A stretch of DNA of 64,000 nucleotides from assembly GCA_029213005.1 (NCBI GenBank), contig JARGPI010000005.1, forward strand, positions 221,287 to 285,286, in the 5' to 3' direction. The translations under genes and the position numbers were made by a program. The notes under the pieces were generated by a model that worked only from the letters and a program-made list of their open reading frames with translations, had not been told where the DNA came from and ran no database searches. Below, one piece after another: positions 35,691 through 44,485 of the stretch; positions within the stretch are counted from its first letter, which is position 1, and the number at the start of each line of letters is the position of its first letter. This stretch comes from Verrucomicrobiales bacterium. GTDB lineage: Bacteria; Verrucomicrobiota; Verrucomicrobiia; Verrucomicrobiales; DEV007.

Positions 35691-37337
35691 ATGAAATTTT
35701 TCGTTTTTCTGATTCTAACGCTCGCCGGGTTTGTCGAGGCCTCGGAGCATCTTGTTCGAAACGGAAAAGAGTTGGAGAAGGCAGCTAAGAATGCGACTCC
35801 AGGAGATACCATTGTGTTATCATCGAAAGGAACCTGGAAAGACGTATCTCTGAAGCTGAAGCTTCGCAGCGTTTCGGTAGTGGCGGAGGAAGCAGGGAAA
35901 GTTATTTTCAGTGGCCAATCCTCGATTGCGGTTTCCGGGCAATTCGTCGTGATCGATGGCCTGACGTTTCAGAACGGCTCACTTGAAGACGGGCATATTC
36001 TCAGCATTAAGGGCGATAATTGCCGGGTCACGAGATGTTCCTTCATTGACTACAATCCGGAAAAGGCGACCACTAGATATCACTGGATCAGCCTTTACGG
36101 ACATCACCACCGAGTCGACCACTGTCGTTTCTCGGGTCAGACTCATTCTGGAAATTCTTTATGTATCTGGCTGGAGGGAGACCAGTTTGGCAATCACCGC
36201 ATTGATCACAATCATTTTGGTCCACGCCCCCGGGGCGTCGGGAACGGATTCGAAGTCATCAGAATCGGAGACAGTGACAGTTCGCTGAAGAACGCCAATT
36301 GCATCGTCACGAAAAACCTTTTCGAATCTTGCGATGGTGAGATCGAATTAATCTCTAACAAATCCTGCGGAAATACCTATCTCGGCAATACAATAGCAAA
36401 CAGCGCGGGATGCCTCACGCTGCGCCATGGAAACGATTGCCAGGTTGCCCGAAATATCATCGATGGCGGAGGGAAGAAAGAGACCGGGGGAATCCGGGTC
36501 ATCGGAGAGAATCACATCGTCCGCCACAATCACATCGAAGGCACCACAGGCCGGGCCGATGGTGCAATCTCCATTTCTGCCGGTGTAGCGAATGCCGAAT
36601 TAAATCAGTACGCTCAGGTCAAAAATCTTCGAGTCGAAGGCAATACGCTTTTCAATAACACCAAAGGCGGAAATTTCTGTGTCGGTCACGGGCTGGGCTC
36701 GCGCGACAGAACCCTCCCTCCCGAGAATGTCACTTTCATCGACAATCGGGAAAAACCTTTGCCTACCGAATTGACCGCTCATCGCCTGACACCCTTCGAT
36801 GTTGGGCCCGATTCAGTAATCACTCCACACCCCGCAGCCATTCCCGGAACTCACCCTGTGGGAGAAGTCGACAATTTGGACAATACCGCCTGGACAGTCC
36901 CGTCACCGAAATCTCTATCCGGTATCGTCCTCGACGAGACCGATGCGATACTCGAAGGAGACTGGCAATATTCAACCCACACCCCGCCCTATGTGGGAGT
37001 CGGCTATCTACATGATCAGAAATCGGACAAAGGGAAAAAGTCCGTGACCTGGAACTTTGATCCGCCCAAAAGCGGTCGCTACCGGGTCGAGCTATCACAC
37101 TGCTACAATGTCAGGAGAGCAACCAACACGCCCGTCTTGATATCTCATGCGGATGGAGAAACCGAAGTCAAAATAAATCAGCAGGAAACGCCTCCGGTGG
37201 CGCGTCTCTTCCGCCCCGTCGGGGAATATCGCTTCAAAAAAGGCAGCCCCGGAACCGTTCGGATTTCAAATCACGGAACCAGTTCAAAACACGTCGTGAT
37301 CGCAGACGCCGTTCGCTTTATCGAGCTGAAAGACTAG
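35691..37337 (+). CDS. Secreted polysaccharide lyase family 6 (alginate/chondroitin lyase-like)
   Basis: A 548-residue enzyme with signal peptide (1-17, ends VEA). Residues 20-370 form a right-handed beta-helix of the PL6 family. The candidate catalytic pair is K224 (EIELISNKSCGN) and R245 (CLTLRHGN), spaced 21 residues as in chondroitinase B, with calcium-binding acids E217/E219. Residues about 415-545 form a separate beta domain with Golvesin/Xly-like features (GRYRVELSHCYN, HVVIADAVRFI), probably for glycan binding. Whether it cuts alginate or dermatan is not visible. The stop interlocks with the convergent gene (CTAG). Confidence 0.85.
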   Translation: MKFFVFLILTLAGFVEASEHLVRNGKELEKAAKNATPGDTIVLSSKGTWKDVSLKLKLRSVSVVAEEAGKVIFSGQSSIAVSGQFVVIDGLTFQNGSLEDGHILSIKGDNCRVTRCSFIDYNPEKATTRYHWISLYGHHHRVDHCRFSGQTHSGNSLCIWLEGDQFGNHRIDHNHFGPRPRGVGNGFEVIRIGDSDSSLKNANCIVTKNLFESCDGEIELISNKSCGNTYLGNTIANSAGCLTLRHGNDCQVARNIIDGGGKKETGGIRVIGENHIVRHNHIEGTTGRADGAISISAGVANAELNQYAQVKNLRVEGNTLFNNTKGGNFCVGHGLGSRDRTLPPENVTFIDNREKPLPTELTAHRLTPFDVGPDSVITPHPAAIPGTHPVGEVDNLDNTAWTVPSPKSLSGIVLDETDAILEGDWQYSTHTPPYVGVGYLHDQKSDKGKKSVTWNFDPPKSGRYRVELSHCYNVRRATNTPVLISHADGETEVKINQQETPPVARLFRPVGEYRFKKGSPGTVRISNHGTSSKHVVIADAVRFIELKD

Positions 37338-37861
37338 TTCCGGGCCACCGCCTTTTCGGCTTTCTGATGCCGATCGTAAATGCGTTTCGCCATCTCATAG
37401 CAATGGGGCCAGCGGGCCCGCTCCCTCAGAATCATGTAGGAAGCGCGGTAATCACCGATTCGTAACACCTCTATCTCCACTTTTCGAGCGCCCCACTGAT
37501 TCATCTCCGCATAGGTTTCGAAATACAGATCTACCGTTTCTTTACCGGTTAAAGCGGAACCGTAGTCATCGACCACAAAGAGAGTTGGTCCATAACCCTT
37601 GATTCGGAATACGGTTCCCATCGGAAGAAACGACCAGTCAGCTGCTGCCGAATGATACTCCTCCGTGGCTTTCAAATAGTTTCCATAGGCGCTGAGCCGT
37701 CCGTACACGATGTGATCAGGCTCGGTATGGGTGTAGGCCGTCGCCCTGACATTCATCAAAAGCGGCTTTTCCGGAATGTAAAAATTGAATTTTGGCGAAG
37801 CCAAAACCGGACTCGTAAGGAGGACAGCAAGTAATAGAACGGGGATTAACCTGGGAGGCAT
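37334..37861 (-). CDS. Exported 3D-domain protein
   Basis: 175 residues from the ATG at 37861, which gives a clean signal peptide (PPRLIPVLLLAVLLTSPVLA). An in-frame GTG lies 15 nt upstream. The 3D domain (about 40-130, with RATAYTHTEPDH, LPMGTVFRIKGYGPTLFVVDDYG and VDLYFETYAE) is the double-psi barrel of MltA/YocH-type peptidoglycan enzymes, so lytic transglycosylase or wall-binding activity is possible. The third Asp of the '3D' motif sits in VDLYF. Confidence 0.8.
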   Translation of the reverse strand: MPPRLIPVLLLAVLLTSPVLASPKFNFYIPEKPLLMNVRATAYTHTEPDHIVYGRLSAYGNYLKATEEYHSAAADWSFLPMGTVFRIKGYGPTLFVVDDYGSALTGKETVDLYFETYAEMNQWGARKVEIEVLRIGDYRASYMILRERARWPHCYEMAKRIYDRHQKAEKAVARN

Positions 37862-37939
37862 CGCTAACTCTACCACGTCAAATCAGATCCTGACAACTGC
37901 TAAAGAATCCGCAAATACCGGAAATCAGCAAATTCCGTA

Positions 37940-38992
37940 CTAGGATAATCCGGAAGGGTAATCTTTTGATTCCGGATGGCTATCCAAATCCACAAACGGA
38001 TCAGTAGTGAAATCCTGTTTGATGCCATCTTTCATTAACCTCAATTCGGTATTGATCCGGATAAACTCTTCGTCCGTGGCAATCGCCTCTTCGATTTCGT
38101 ACGCGTCCAGTTCAGATTGGATCGATGACTTGTCCAGAAACAGCCGGATTTCCTCGAGTGCGAGAGCATCATCCGACTTGGTTCCACCGCTTCCGTCATC
38201 AAGAGCCCGCATCACGACCCGGTCTTCGATCTGTTCCATGATATCGGCATGCAGCTCCATCGCCTGCAGAAGCGATTCATAAACCCGTTTCGCGGCGCCA
38301 CTCTGAAAATGGGTCGGTAACTTCTTCACCCAGACTTTCATTTCAAAAAACGCAGCTTCGATATTTTTCTCCGTTTCCCGGGGCCGACGGCGTTCTGCGA
38401 GATCCTGAGCCAGAGCAGAGATCCGGGACATTCGCCTTTTGGCTTCGATGATAAATTCGGCTTCGTCGATTAACTCAAGTTTCCGTTCCCGGTTTTTCAG
38501 AGCCGAGGTCACCAGTTTCAAACGGTTCGCAGCCCGCTCCGACTGACGGGGATGCTGTCTTTTGATCAGCACTTTAAGCTCAGCAATTTTTTCACGAAGA
38601 GCGATCCGGGATTTTTCCAACTCGCGAAGATGGTCTATATAACCCAGCGCCGGTTTGCCCCCCAAACGAAACGTCTGACTGATATCGCGAAACGAATACA
38701 CGGCCACGCCACCTCCGATCACACCCAGTAAAATCCAAAGTAGACTCAAGGGGCTACGCATAAAAAGCCCCATCGATATAAATAACAGCGAGCACACCGC
38801 GATGGCGATGGCTGCCGCTAACGAACTGAAAAAGGTTCCCTTCCCGGCTTCGCTCAATTCAAACGCAGTTGAGTCGGTGTAGACCGAGGGACGGCGGTCA
38901 ATTGGTTTGACTCTGGTTCGCCCGCAGTTTGGACAGGACACCTTCGTATCGTGAACGGGCATCATAAACGCGCAATGAGGACAATAAGCCAT
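37940..38992 (-). CDS. Zinc-ribbon, two-helix membrane protein with long coiled coil
   Basis: A 350-residue protein I cannot assign. The N-terminus has a zinc ribbon (CPHC at residues 4-7, CPNC at 20-23). Two membrane helices (about 53-77 and 82-103) follow, then a long charged helical region (about 120-320) rich in Arg, Lys and Glu that is likely coiled coil. Topology suggests that both ends are cytoplasmic. No close neighbours point to a pathway. Confidence 0.6.
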   Translation of the reverse strand: MAYCPHCAFMMPVHDTKVSCPNCGRTRVKPIDRRPSVYTDSTAFELSEAGKGTFFSSLAAAIAIAVCSLLFISMGLFMRSPLSLLWILLGVIGGGVAVYSFRDISQTFRLGGKPALGYIDHLRELEKSRIALREKIAELKVLIKRQHPRQSERAANRLKLVTSALKNRERKLELIDEAEFIIEAKRRMSRISALAQDLAERRRPRETEKNIEAAFFEMKVWVKKLPTHFQSGAAKRVYESLLQAMELHADIMEQIEDRVVMRALDDGSGGTKSDDALALEEIRLFLDKSSIQSELDAYEIEEAIATDEEFIRINTELRLMKDGIKQDFTTDPFVDLDSHPESKDYPSGLS

Positions 38993-39068
38993 AAACTATG
39001 GTCACTATCTTCTGTCAGGGGTATTCAGCAAAACGAAAATCATCGAATATTTATAACCCTGAACACGG

Positions 39069-39094
39069 AAAAGCTCCCCTTTCGGGGAGCTTTT
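39069..39094 (-). terminator. Intrinsic terminator of the ParA-like gene
   Basis: AAAAGCTCCCC, a 4-nt loop, then GGGGAGCTTTT: an 11-bp stem including A/T ends, so it can work on both strands. It lies 36 bp after the stop of the leftward gene at 39130. Confidence 0.8.
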
Positions 39095-39129
39095 GAAGGG
39101 ATCGCCATTTTGCGCGATTTGGGTAAATA

Positions 39130-39837
39130 TTAAAATTCGAGAGCCAACTCAGATCCGTCGGCCAGGATGTATTCGTTGGCGGAGTCGAGACGGTTGGAAA
39201 CTTCTTCCAACCACTGTGCGATCTGCACTTCGGCAAAACGAGGCAATTCAGCGCCTTTGCCCAAAGCGACACTGAAATCATAATCGGTGTTCTTGATCGC
39301 AGTTGCGAGCTCTTCCGAGATTGAAGGAAATTCGACGTCGATTGAACCAAGGTAGCGGGTCGCTTTTTCTGCATCACTGCCTTTCCACTTCACCTGGTCA
39401 CGCTGGTCGATTCCGAGATGAGCAATCAGATAATCAGCGGAATCGGAGAACAGTTCCGCGATGTCGATGATCTCCTCGTTGCAGCGGACGCCGCCTGTGT
39501 TGGGAATGACCAAAGTCATCTCAGCACCGACTTCGGCAAGCACATTGTCAAATTCGGTCTCTTCACAGAATTCGGCCCAGTTCCGGGCACCTCCAGTGTG
39601 AACATCGAAGATGACAGCGTCATTTTCTTCGAGGAGTCCGATCACCTGACCAACCGATAACGATTCATCAAGGTCCCAATATTCTCCGTCGTAATCTTCA
39701 TCGAGATTGTTCTCATCAGAGGTAACGAGGAAGCTCTTAATTTCGCATTCGGATGCGAGGTGGTGGTAGACAGCGCGGGAAACAGAAGATTTTCCTGAGC
39801 GCTCCAAATCATTTACAACAACAACTAATCTTTTCAT
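39130..39837 (-). CDS. ParA/MinD-like P-loop protein with degenerate Walker A
   Basis: A 235-residue acidic protein. The start (KRLVVVVNDLERSGKSSVSRAVYHHL) and the following strands (FDVHTGGARNW, TLVIPNTGG) resemble the deviant-Walker ATPases used in partitioning or as CobQ-like domains. The first glycines of the loop are replaced (NDLERSGKSS). The C-terminal part has no motif I recognise. It is flanked by its own terminator and by an AT-rich upstream gap of 120 bp, so it is monocistronic. Function unknown. Confidence 0.55.
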   Translation of the reverse strand: MKRLVVVVNDLERSGKSSVSRAVYHHLASECEIKSFLVTSDENNLDEDYDGEYWDLDESLSVGQVIGLLEENDAVIFDVHTGGARNWAEFCEETEFDNVLAEVGAEMTLVIPNTGGVRCNEEIIDIAELFSDSADYLIAHLGIDQRDQVKWKGSDAEKATRYLGSIDVEFPSISEELATAIKNTDYDFSVALGKGAELPRFAEVQIAQWLEEVSNRLDSANEYILADGSELALEF

Positions 39838-39957
39838 GGCAGGTCTTAAAAATCTAATTGGATGATAAATTTTATAAAAACTTTTGCAAGTAAATATTTA
39901 ATTTATCCTAATAATTTATGAAACCTATCTAAAGCTCTGAAGAATCCTGCCGATTTT

Positions 39958-40632
39958 TTAGGATTTTGCCTTTCTTCGGCGAATGATCTGAAAAGTCAGT
40001 CGCAAATCTGTGAATGTTTGGCGGATCGCGCCTGATTTTTCGAACCGTCGGGATGACGAGAGCACCGCAGGCTTCACCGCGATGAGGTTCCCTACGGATT
40101 TTAATCGCAGGCTCAGGTCCAGATCCTCTCCAAAACCAAGGTCTTCCCGGAAACCGCCCAATTGCTCAAAAACCGCTCTTCTGACGAAGATGCCCTGATC
40201 GCCAAGAAAGATCCCAAACCAACTCGACCGTAGATTCGCTAAAAAGCAGGTCACTTTCAGAACCGGCGACGTTGAGTCAAAGTATCGGTGAAAACCACCG
40301 CCGACGATTGCCCCGTCTTTCTCGCAGCGCTGTAACAGATTGTCGATCGTTCCGCTCTGAACCCGGGTGTCAGCATGGAGAAACAACAGCATTTCACCGG
40401 TCGCCGCGCCTGCCCCCTCGTTCAATTGCACCGCCCGGTTGGCAATCCCGCTTTTGACCAATCTGGCGCCGTGACTTTCCGCAATCTGGAGAGTCGAATC
40501 CCCGCTACCACCGTCTACCACGATAATTTCGTGCTGATTTCCCAGAGAATTGAGAGTTTCCCCGAGATTCTGAGCCTCATTGAGAGTCGGAATAATAATA
40601 GAAAGCGTGATCAAGAGGCGATCAATCAACAC
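39958..40632 (-). CDS. Family 2 glycosyltransferase (TIGR04283 type)
   Basis: A 224-residue soluble GT-A enzyme: LSIIIPTLNEAQNLGETL, VVDGGSGDSTL, and the metal-binding D-x-D-like FLHADTRV followed by GGGFHRYFDS. It belongs to the subfamily often found beside TIGR04282 partners or radical-SAM/selenium genes; none of these are adjacent. The start is GTG or a slightly later TTG just before the first strand. Acceptor unknown. Confidence 0.82.
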   Translation of the reverse strand: MLIDRLLITLSIIIPTLNEAQNLGETLNSLGNQHEIIVVDGGSGDSTLQIAESHGARLVKSGIANRAVQLNEGAGAATGEMLLFLHADTRVQSGTIDNLLQRCEKDGAIVGGGFHRYFDSTSPVLKVTCFLANLRSSWFGIFLGDQGIFVRRAVFEQLGGFREDLGFGEDLDLSLRLKSVGNLIAVKPAVLSSSRRFEKSGAIRQTFTDLRLTFQIIRRRKAKS

Positions 40633-40729
40633 CAGAGATCACCCACTTCAACCGTGGATGAGGACGACCACGTCCTTGACCTTCGAAACCAAACGCTTAA
40701 AATCGCGCCAACTATTGTAAATCATTTTC

Positions 40730-42406
40730 ATGAGCGAACCTACTGTCGACCAACAAACTGCGGAACTGGCTGAAATTAACGAACAGAGTATCGGGAAGCG
40801 ATACGCCTATTACGCTAAAAAGTCGGGGCCGGGCTGGTTACAAGGGGCGATCACCCTGGGTGGCGGGTCTCTCGGCGGGGCCCTTTTCCTCGGAAGCTTC
40901 ATGGGATACAACATGATGTGGCTGCAGCCGCTCGCCATGATCCTCGGAGTGATTATGCTCAGCGCGATTTCCTATGTCACGCTCTCAACCGGTGAGCGCC
41001 CTTTTCGATCCGTCATTAATAACGTGTCGCCGATTCTGGCCTGGGCCTGGCTGATCGCGACCTTGATGGCAAACATCGTCTGGTGTATGCCGCAGTTTGC
41101 TCTCGGAACCGGGGCAATCCGCCAAAACCTCGGCGGGGAATCGATTCCGGTCTGGGGATGCGGAATTATCCTGCTGGCGATCGGGATTTTCGTTAACTTC
41201 TTCTACGGTAAAGGCAGCAAAGGGGTCGCAACCTTTGAGCTGATCCTTAAAATCCTCGTCGGTATCGTGGTGGTTTCGTTCTTCGGCGTTGTCGTAGCGC
41301 TGACATCTGCCGGAACTCTGGACTGGGGTGCCGTTTTCAAAGGCATGATCCCGAATATGAAGATGTTCTCCAACCCGGCACCGACCTTTGCCGAACCGAT
41401 CGCCGCCACTGGCGAATTCGCTCAATTTTGGACTGACAAAATCACCAGCACTCAGCGGGATGTGATTATCTCCGCCTTCGCAACCGCAGTCGGGATCAAC
41501 ATGACGTTCCTGCTTCCCTACTCCATGCTGAAGAAGCGCTGGGGAAAAGTTCATCGTCAGCTCGCAATCTTCGACTTGTCGATCGGTTTGATTATCCCTT
41601 TCGTCATCGCCACAGGATGTGTTGTGATCGCTTCGGCATCGCAGTTTCACACCAAATATTCTGACGTTTTGGATGAGAATGGAAAACCTTATCCAGCTCT
41701 GGAAAAAGGATTCAATGAGTTCCTCGATTCCCGGATTCAAGCGGAGCGGGGCGACGCCTTCTCCACGATGACACCAGAGCAATTGACCCAAGCCAGAAAC
41801 GCCGTCCCTGCCGGCGATCGCAGACTTGCCGCTATGCTCGTCAAGCGGGACAACCAGCAGTTGGCAGCAGCTCTGGAACCCCTCGCCGGAAAAACCGTTT
41901 CCCAGATCATTTTCGGAATTGGCGTGATCGGCATGGCGGTCTCCACCATCATTATTCTGATGTTGATCAATGGATTCACCTTCTGTGAAATGCTGGGCAA
42001 ACCCGGAGATCAGAAAATCCACCTCATTGGAGCGGTCGTCGCGGGTATCGGCGGCTTTCTCGGACCAATCTGGCTCTGGACCGGATCATCAAAAGCGGCG
42101 CTCGCCATTCCAACTTCAGTTATCGGTGGTAGTTTGCTTCCGATCGCCTACTTCACCTTCTTGCTTCTGATGAACAGCAAACGGGTTCTCGGCGATAATA
42201 TGATGACCGGCAAACGCCGCATTTTATGGAACACCCTTATGGGAATCTCCACCGGTATCGCAACCTTCGCTTCAATCTGGGCGTTGAAGGACAAATCCGG
42301 ATTTGGTCTTCCGGTTGGTAAAATCGGAATCGGAGTGCTCGTCATTCTGTTTATCCTCGGAACGATTGGATTTATTTCAAACAACCGGAAAAGCGACACG
42401 GTTTAA
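40730..42406 (+). CDS. Nramp-related membrane transporter lacking the canonical metal motifs
   Basis: A 558-residue protein with 11-12 membrane helices. The first helix (KSGPGWLQGAITLGGGSLGG) has the GPG start of Nramp proteins, but TLGGGS replaces the metal-binding DPGN. The sixth-helix region (GINMTFLLPYSML) lacks the MPH motif. An extra soluble loop (about residues 305-380) is also unusual. It belongs to the LeuT-fold Nramp-like group; the substrate may not be Mn or Fe. The Gfo/Idh/MocA gene 24 bp downstream could be co-transcribed. Confidence 0.7.
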   Translation: MSEPTVDQQTAELAEINEQSIGKRYAYYAKKSGPGWLQGAITLGGGSLGGALFLGSFMGYNMMWLQPLAMILGVIMLSAISYVTLSTGERPFRSVINNVSPILAWAWLIATLMANIVWCMPQFALGTGAIRQNLGGESIPVWGCGIILLAIGIFVNFFYGKGSKGVATFELILKILVGIVVVSFFGVVVALTSAGTLDWGAVFKGMIPNMKMFSNPAPTFAEPIAATGEFAQFWTDKITSTQRDVIISAFATAVGINMTFLLPYSMLKKRWGKVHRQLAIFDLSIGLIIPFVIATGCVVIASASQFHTKYSDVLDENGKPYPALEKGFNEFLDSRIQAERGDAFSTMTPEQLTQARNAVPAGDRRLAAMLVKRDNQQLAAALEPLAGKTVSQIIFGIGVIGMAVSTIIILMLINGFTFCEMLGKPGDQKIHLIGAVVAGIGGFLGPIWLWTGSSKAALAIPTSVIGGSLLPIAYFTFLLLMNSKRVLGDNMMTGKRRILWNTLMGISTGIATFASIWALKDKSGFGLPVGKIGIGVLVILFILGTIGFISNNRKSDTV

Positions 42407-42430
42407 TCTAACTTCAAACATTACTCAGCT

Positions 42431-43483
42431 ATGAAATTCGGAATCATCGGAGCCGGAATGATCGCCAACTTCCATGCCAAAGCGATCAACGCGATGGAAG
42501 ATGGAGAGTTACATTCCTTCTACGGACGTCGTCAGGATGCGGTAGACGAACTCGTCGCTCAGCACGGCGGGAAAGGCTACACCAATTTGGAGGAGTTCCT
42601 CGCAGATCCGGAACTCGAAATCGTCACCATCGCCACTCCCAGCGGGGCACACCTCGAACCGGCCCTCGCTGCGGCCGCTGCGAAAAAGCATGTGGTTTGT
42701 GAAAAGCCTCTGGAAGTGACTCCGGAGCGGATTGATCAAATGATCGCTGCCTGTGATGAGAATGGCGTGACGCTTTCCGGGATCTTTAACCGCCGGTTCA
42801 TGCCTGCCATCGACGCTTTCAAAAAGGCGACGGACGAGGAGAGGTTCGGCCAACTCACGATGTGTGATGCCTATGTAAAATGGTATCGCGACCAGGCCTA
42901 TTACGATTCCGGCGCGTGGCGCGGAACCTGGGCTCTCGATGGTGGCGGTGCATTGATGAATCAGGGAATCCATACCATCGATCAGCTGATCTATGTTGCC
43001 GGCGATGTGGTTGCCGTTTCCGCATCAGCAGCCTGTTTGATCCACGAAAATATTGAGGTGGAAGATAACCTCGTCGCGATCCTCGAATTCAAAAGCGGGG
43101 CACGAGGTGTTCTTCAAGCGTCGACTGCCTGCTGGTCATCGACCGGTCACCCGGCGGAAGTTCATGTCTGTGGCGAAAAAGGCTCCGTATTTCTCGTCGA
43201 CGAAAGTTTCCGGGTTTGGGATTTCCTTGAACCCAAGCCGGAAGATGAAGAAATTCACAAAACGCTGATGCTCGACAGCGAAGGCGAAGTGGGCCTGGGC
43301 GCCAATGATCCTTCAGCAATCAATTTCAGCGGACACCAGCGAAATTTCGAAGACGTTGTCGATGCGATTAAGAACGGCCGCTCACCCAAAGTTGACGGTC
43401 GTGAGGCCCGCAGAGCGGTGGCTTTGATTTGCGCGATCTACGAGAGTGCTAAGAATGGCGGAAATCGTGTCGAAGTCGGATAA
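42431..43483 (+). CDS. Gfo/Idh/MocA family oxidoreductase
   Basis: A 350-residue NAD(P)-dependent sugar/inositol-type dehydrogenase. The N-terminal Rossmann loop is GIIGAGMIANFHAKAI, the catalytic-lysine motif is VCEKPLEV, and the C-terminal domain has GGALMNQGIHTIDQL, whose histidine is the usual second catalytic residue. Substrate unknown. It lies directly downstream of the Nramp-like gene, so a shared role with an imported compound is possible. Confidence 0.9.
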   Translation: MKFGIIGAGMIANFHAKAINAMEDGELHSFYGRRQDAVDELVAQHGGKGYTNLEEFLADPELEIVTIATPSGAHLEPALAAAAAKKHVVCEKPLEVTPERIDQMIAACDENGVTLSGIFNRRFMPAIDAFKKATDEERFGQLTMCDAYVKWYRDQAYYDSGAWRGTWALDGGGALMNQGIHTIDQLIYVAGDVVAVSASAACLIHENIEVEDNLVAILEFKSGARGVLQASTACWSSTGHPAEVHVCGEKGSVFLVDESFRVWDFLEPKPEDEEIHKTLMLDSEGEVGLGANDPSAINFSGHQRNFEDVVDAIKNGRSPKVDGREARRAVALICAIYESAKNGGNRVEVG

Positions 43484-43486
43484 TCC

Positions 43487-44485
43487 CTACTTTGCCTGAT
43501 AGGTAAACATCGCTACGGAGTTCCTCACCGGATCGCGATCCACCGACCAGAGGCCTCCGTAGGAGATATGATAAACCTGGCCCGGTTTCAGACCGGGCTC
43601 ACAGGTTAGGGTCACTTTCTTCTGATCCCCGCTCAGCGTTGCGGCCACAACTTTCTGTCCTCCCCCCTCTTCTTCCATCGAATTCACCAGGTAGGACCAG
43701 GTCGCCTCGGCGGTGTCCTGCAGCAAGGCTTTGGTAAAGGAGATTTCGACACCGGTATCGATTCGTTTAATCGATACCGCTTCGAAGGGGTCAACGTCCT
43801 GTTGGATCGCTTTCTGAATCGCAAATTTGGTTCGGGTTCTCTCCGGATCCGACCGATTTGACTCGGCGATTATCCAGGTTTTGTCGTCGAGCCGTGTCAT
43901 CGCCTCTACTGGATAGGTTAATCCTTTCTGAAACACAAAGAGAGTCGAATGGGTCCCCTCTTCACTTGTCTCAACGGCCAGCCGGGAGAGAAAGTTCCCG
44001 GTCTGTGAACCTCCGAAAAACTGTCCGGCAAAGGGGCCTGCCTCTTCAGGCTTTTCCAGCCACACAAACCCTTCAAAGGGAGATTTTACCCGGGATTCGG
44101 GCATTTCGTCGCTGGATACCGCGAGGTATTCATCGGCAATTCCATCCTCATTGGAATCGATTACCAAAGTTGTTTCGACACTCTGGCGGACGACCAACCG
44201 ACCGGCATCGACAAAGCGGAGAGCAGAAGGATCACGGAGGCCCGAAGCAAACTTCTTCCACTGGTAATCGGAAAATTTGCCGGAAGTCGCCCCCGGCTGG
44301 TTCAACAACCAAATCTCGCCACGGTCCGTCGCAATTGCCGCTTTTTCGCCATCGCCGGAGAGGGCGGTCGCAATCAGCTTCATATCTTCCCGCACCGGAA
44401 TGTTCTCCAGTAGTAAAGAATCTTCCGCGATGACAGGAGACAATAGGGCGACCAAACCCAAGCTGAAAATCACGCGTTTCATCAT
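43487..44485 (-). CDS. Exported protein with beta-propeller-like N-terminus, partner of the pentahaem cytochrome
   Basis: A 332-residue protein with signal peptide (about 1-20, LSPVIA). The N-terminal half looks like part of the propeller domain of PVC sugar-dehydrogenase-like proteins (ALSGDGEKAAIATDRGEIWLL, DSNEDGIADEY). The C-terminal third (about 235-330) resembles a Big-like or fibronectin-like beta domain. No haem motif. Its start overlaps the end of the cytochrome gene by 4 nt, so the two are translated together and probably act together. Confidence 0.6.
   Translation of the reverse strand: MMKRVIFSLGLVALLSPVIAEDSLLLENIPVREDMKLIATALSGDGEKAAIATDRGEIWLLNQPGATSGKFSDYQWKKFASGLRDPSALRFVDAGRLVVRQSVETTLVIDSNEDGIADEYLAVSSDEMPESRVKSPFEGFVWLEKPEEAGPFAGQFFGGSQTGNFLSRLAVETSEEGTHSTLFVFQKGLTYPVEAMTRLDDKTWIIAESNRSDPERTRTKFAIQKAIQQDVDPFEAVSIKRIDTGVEISFTKALLQDTAEATWSYLVNSMEEEGGGQKVVAATLSGDQKKVTLTCEPGLKPGQVYHISYGGLWSVDRDPVRNSVAMFTYQAK

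Noticed and set aside
40985..42022. A 345-codon open frame antisense to the Nramp-like gene
   Set aside because: Acidic, His- and Asp-rich translation mirroring a membrane protein's codons; no start signal or domain.
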